A stretch of 8,356 nucleotides of DNA from JADYZU01 sp964443055 (GTDB lineage Bacteria > Pseudomonadota > Alphaproteobacteria > Rhodobacterales > Rhodobacteraceae). Made by a program: the position numbers and the translations under genes. The notes below the pieces were generated by a model. That model was not told where the DNA came from and searched no databases. It was given only the letters and a program-made list of their open reading frames with translations. The stretch lies in the NCBI GenBank assembly GCA_964443055.1, contig CAYUBT010000116.1, positions 1-8,356 of the forward strand. Reading direction: 5' to 3'. This document shows, in pieces, positions 6,092 through 8,356 of this stretch (position 1 is the stretch's first letter; every line of letters begins with the position of its first letter).

Positions 6092-6958
6092 GTGGACAGG
6101 ATCGACCCTGCAGACATTCCCCGGGGCCGTCCGGTCCTGATCTTCGGGCCCACGGCTTCGGGGAAATCGGCGCTGGCTGCACGGATCGTGCGCGCGGGCG
6201 GCGGGGTGATCGTCAATGCGGATGCCTCGCAGGTGCATGACGGCTGGCGCATCCTGACGGCGCGGCCCTCCGTGGCGGAAGAGGCGGAGCTGCCCCATGC
6301 CCTCTACGGTCATGTCCCCTATGACGGCGATTATTCGGCGGGCGACTGGTTGCGCGACGTGGAACCGGTCGTGACAGGCGCGATGCGCCCGGTCATCACC
6401 GGTGGCACCGGCCTCTACTTCCGCGCCCTCACGCGCGGGCTCGCCGAAATCCCGCCCGTGCCCGAGGATGTGCGGCGCGAGGGTGATGCGCTGCCGCTCG
6501 CCGCGCTGGTGACCGCGCTGGACGAGGAGACTGCCGCCGGGATCGACCTGCGGAACCGCGCCCGCGTGCAGCGCGCCTGGGAGGTTCTGCGCACCACGGG
6601 CGAGGGCCTCGCCTGCTGGCAGGCGCGCACGCCACGGCCGCTTCTGCCGCTGTCCGGGGTCACGCCGCTGCTGGTCATGCCGCCGGTCGACATGCTGAAT
6701 GCCAGGATCGCGGCCCGGGTCGACGCCATGCTTGCGGGTGGCCTGCTCGACGAGGCGCGGGCGCTCCGGCCGCGCTGGGATCCCGCGCTCCCCTCGTCGC
6801 GGGCCATCGGTGCGCGCGAGGTGATGGCGCATCTCGACGGGCAACTCACGCTTGACGATCTGCGCGCGGCGATGGTCGTGCAGACCCGCCAATATGCCAA
6901 GCGCCAGCGCACCTGGGCGCGGGGGCAGATGCGGGACTGGAAAGTGGTCATGCCCTGA
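6092..6958 (+). CDS. miaA: tRNA dimethylallyltransferase
   Basis: MiaA transfers a dimethylallyl group from DMAPP to N6 of A37 in tRNAs that read codons starting with U, improving codon reading. The 288-residue protein has the P-loop GPTASGKS (19-26), NADASQVHDGW with Asp44 at the catalytic position (42-52), TARPS (56-60), ITGGTGLYFRALTRGL (102-117), RNRARVQRAWEVLR (154-167), AIGAREV (238-244), and QTRQYAKRQRTW (264-275). The start is GTG, with GAGG 8 nt upstream. The substrate-loop motif departs from the usual DS-QVYRG...TAKPS form (His for Tyr, Arg for Lys), a drift I believe is common in Rhodobacterales. DMAPP comes from the pathway that Dxr, across the divergent gap, commits to. The regulator gene follows after 39 nt and may be co-transcribed. 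Confidence 0.95.
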   Translation: MDRIDPADIPRGRPVLIFGPTASGKSALAARIVRAGGGVIVNADASQVHDGWRILTARPSVAEEAELPHALYGHVPYDGDYSAGDWLRDVEPVVTGAMRPVITGGTGLYFRALTRGLAEIPPVPEDVRREGDALPLAALVTALDEETAAGIDLRNRARVQRAWEVLRTTGEGLACWQARTPRPLLPLSGVTPLLVMPPVDMLNARIAARVDAMLAGGLLDEARALRPRWDPALPSSRAIGAREVMAHLDGQLTLDDLRAAMVVQTRQYAKRQRTWARGQMRDWKVVMP

Positions 6959-6961
6959 TCT

Positions 6962-6983
6962 GTCCACAGAATCGCCCACAGGA
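6962..6983 (+). promoter_or_regulatory. tandem CCACAG motif upstream of the AraC-family gene
   Basis: In the 39-nt gap between miaA and the regulator, GTCCACAGAAT and GCCCACAGGAAT stand in direct repeat, the CCACAG cores (6964-6969 and 6976-6981) being 12 nt apart. AraC-family proteins commonly bind direct repeats, so this could be an autoregulatory site. The first copy also resembles a DnaA box (CTGTCCACA, 7 of 9 bases of TTATCCACA). It is short enough to be chance. Confidence 0.25.
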
Positions 6984-6997
6984 ATTCATCTGTCAGG

Positions 6998-7885
6998 GTG
7001 ATTCCCCTGTTGCGCGAAGTGATTCGCGACGCCAGACTTGCACTTATCGAACATGACGCGGCGGCCCTGCGGGACAGAATGAACCAGCGTGACGACAACC
7101 GGCTCGATCTTGTGCCCGTCGGGCAGAACGCTCCGCACGCGCGCTGGCGCACCGAGGCGATGCGCAGCCACGAAAGCCCGCGCCTTCTGCATGTCTCGCG
7201 CGGCCAGGGGCGGATCACCCTTGCCGGGCTGACCTCGGGCTACGGACCGAACAACCTGATCTTCATTCCTGCCCGGGTGATGTACGGATTCGAGGCCGGG
7301 CCAGGCGTCTTCGGCAGCCTGCTGACGATTCCCGGCGCGATGGCCGGGGAATGGCCCGATCTGCCGGTGCATCTGCGCCTCAAGGACGTGCTGGCGCAGA
7401 AGGAGATCGCCCAGTTGCTCGACGCGCTCGAACGCGAGCTGCTGGGCAGGAAGCCCGGCCACGCGCGCGCGGCGCTCTATCATGCCGGGCTGCTCGCGGT
7501 GTTCTTCGCCCGGCAGATGGAGGCCGAGGAACCTGCCGCCACCAGCCGCCGCGAGGATACGCCGCCCGCCCGGCTCGTCGCCGCCTATACCGACCTGATC
7601 GAGCGCGACTTCCGTCTCGGGCGCGGGGTGGCCGATTACGCCGCACTTCTGGGCGTGACACCCACCCATCTGAGCCGCTCCTGCCGCATCACCTGCAGCC
7701 GCTCGGCATTGCAGATCCTCAACGACCGCGTGATCTACGAGGCGCGGGTGCGGCTGCGCGACACGCGCGAGCCGGTGGGCGAGATCGCGCGCGCGCTCGG
7801 CTTCTCCTCGCCCGCCTATTTCACCCGCGCCTTCCAGAGCCGCACAGGCACAACCCCTTCCGCCTTCCGTCGCACGGGCATCTAA
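6998..7885 (+). CDS. AraC/XylS-family transcriptional regulator
   Basis: The 295-residue protein ends in a canonical AraC DNA-binding domain with two helix-turn-helix units. The first lies at about 210-230 (VADYAALLGVTPTHLSRSCR). The second lies at about 260-283 (VGEIARALGFSSPAYFTRAF) and is followed by the family tail TGTTPSAFRR. The N-terminal part (about 36-115) looks like a cupin-type effector domain of beta strands (RGQGRITLAGLTSGYGPNN, then IFIPARVMYGFEAGP), so a small-molecule ligand is likely but cannot be named. The GTG at 6998 has only a poor ribosome-binding site (AGGA 14 nt away); ATG at codon 28 has GGGA nearby and would remove the basic N-terminal helix. I favour the longer form for its helix pattern. 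It may be co-transcribed with miaA. Confidence 0.88.
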   Translation: MIPLLREVIRDARLALIEHDAAALRDRMNQRDDNRLDLVPVGQNAPHARWRTEAMRSHESPRLLHVSRGQGRITLAGLTSGYGPNNLIFIPARVMYGFEAGPGVFGSLLTIPGAMAGEWPDLPVHLRLKDVLAQKEIAQLLDALERELLGRKPGHARAALYHAGLLAVFFARQMEAEEPAATSRREDTPPARLVAAYTDLIERDFRLGRGVADYAALLGVTPTHLSRSCRITCSRSALQILNDRVIYEARVRLRDTREPVGEIARALGFSSPAYFTRAFQSRTGTTPSAFRRTGI

Positions 7886-7910
7886 GCCGGCGCGCGGGGC
7901 TGTCCCCCAT

Positions 7911-7987
7911 CGTCATTGCGAGGAGCCGCAGGCGACGCGGCAAGCCAGACGTGGAGACTGGCTTGCTTCGCTACGCTCGCAATGACG
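7911..7987 (+). repeat. palindromic intergenic repeat, copy B (intact)
   Basis: The outer arms CGTCATTGCGAG (7911-7922) and CTCGCAATGACG (7976-7987) are perfect 12-nt inverted repeats. Inside, CAAGCCAG (7941-7948) and CTGGCTTG (7958-7965) form a second perfect 8-bp stem around the loop ACGTGGAGA. The left arm carries about 8 more bases than the right, so the fold is asymmetric. It lies 25 nt after the AraC-family stop and 66 nt before the next start. The sequence type is a widespread bacterial intergenic repeat. No T-run follows on either strand, so it is not an intrinsic terminator, though the stem could protect mRNA ends. Confidence 0.85.
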
Positions 7988-8053
7988 GAAGGGGGGGTGA
8001 TTGCATTCGCGCCCGCCTGCCCCCACTTTGCACCGTCAGGAATGGGGAGTGTC

Positions 8054-8356
8054 ATGGACGCAGACCGGATTGCGAGCCTCATCTGGTTCTCGCTTCTCGT
8101 CATCTCGCTCGGAGGCTGGTTCCTGTTGCAGTTCAGGACCGCCCCGGGCCGCGCATTGCAGCAGATCGCCGTCTGGGCACTGATCTTCGTGGGGCTGGTC
8201 GCGGGCTACGGGCTCTGGAACGACATCCGCTCGCAGATGGGGCCTGCGCAGATTTCCCGTGCCGACGGCAGCATCGAGATTCCGCGCGGACCGGACGGGC
8301 ATTATCACGCGACGCTCTCGATCGACGGGGTGAAGGTGCAGTTCGTCATCGACACC
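8054..8356 (+). CDS. membrane-anchored retropepsin-like aspartic protease, N-terminal part
   Basis: ATG at 8054-8056 opens a frame of 101 codons that reaches the right edge without a stop. GGGGAG lies 4 nt upstream as ribosome-binding site. Two hydrophobic segments occur at about 7-26 (IASLIWFSLLVISLGGWFLL) and 37-56 (QIAVWALIFVGLVAGYGLWN). A soluble segment follows (IEIPRGPDGHYHATLSIDGV) and ends in VQFVIDT. This is the layout of the clan AA, retropepsin-like proteases known as the TIGR02281 family, in which the catalytic motif is D-T-G within a V-x-F-(V/L)-(V/I)-D-T-G strand. The window stops after the D-T of that motif, so the active site is half seen. The protease domain would be periplasmic or cytoplasmic depending on topology. 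Its substrate is not known. Confidence 0.8.
   Translation, partial: MDADRIASLIWFSLLVISLGGWFLLQFRTAPGRALQQIAVWALIFVGLVAGYGLWNDIRSQMGPAQISRADGSIEIPRGPDGHYHATLSIDGVKVQFVIDT

Noticed and set aside
6960..6981. DnaA-box cluster or replication origin between miaA and the regulator
   Set aside because: The two CCACA motifs match the 9-base DnaA box at only 7 and 6 positions. There is no AT-rich unwinding region, and the neighbouring genes are not typical of an origin.
7911..7987. Palindromic repeat as an intrinsic terminator for the AraC-family gene
   Set aside because: The stem is strong, but neither strand has a run of T after it (GAAGGGGGGG on one side, ATGGGGGAC on the other).
1..8356. CRISPR arrays, tRNA or rRNA genes, insertion sequences, phage or defence genes
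   Set aside because: No regularly spaced repeats, tRNA-like cloverleaf, rRNA segment, transposase, integrase or nuclease frame was seen. All long genes are housekeeping genes or an ordinary regulator or protease.

Overview
The window reads as core chromosome of a high-GC alphaproteobacterium, most likely a member of the Rhodobacteraceae (Rhodobacter/Roseobacter group). This rests on the order pyrH-frr-uppS-cdsA-dxr-rseP, the residue-level look of PyrH, Frr and MiaA, GC-rich third codon positions with long antisense shadow frames, and a palindromic repeat of the CGTCATTGCGAG type. The species cannot be named from the sequence alone.

Layout. Positions 1-500 are mostly intergenic. They hold the first 11 codons of a minus-strand gene leaving the left edge (bamA would be expected by gene order), a promoter for it with an operator-like dyad, a rho-independent terminator, an unannotated 46-codon minus-strand ORF and a decayed palindromic repeat. 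Positions 497-6010 are a minus-strand operon, transcribed pyrH, frr, uppS, cdsA, dxr, rseP. The last five genes are separated by only 3-10 nt; pyrH is set off from frr by 107 nt. An 81-nt gap separates pyrH from the divergent miaA (plus strand). miaA is followed by an AraC-family regulator, a second and much better preserved palindromic repeat (7911-7987), and the first 101 codons of a membrane-anchored retropepsin-like aspartic protease that runs off the right edge.

Function. The minus-strand operon joins UMP phosphorylation (PyrH) and ribosome recycling (Frr) to envelope construction: the C55 lipid carrier for peptidoglycan (UppS), CDP-diacylglycerol for phospholipids (CdsA), the committed MEP step that supplies isoprenoid precursors to UppS (Dxr), and an intramembrane site-2 protease that acts in envelope-stress signalling in characterised bacteria (RseP). 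miaA modifies A37 of tRNAs reading UNN codons.

No novel multi-gene system is visible. The points most worth a second look are small: the 46-aa ORF behind rseP, the terminator/promoter junction at 72-133 with its dyad, the repeated octamer between pyrH and miaA, and the two oppositely oriented copies of one palindromic repeat flanking the essential cluster.
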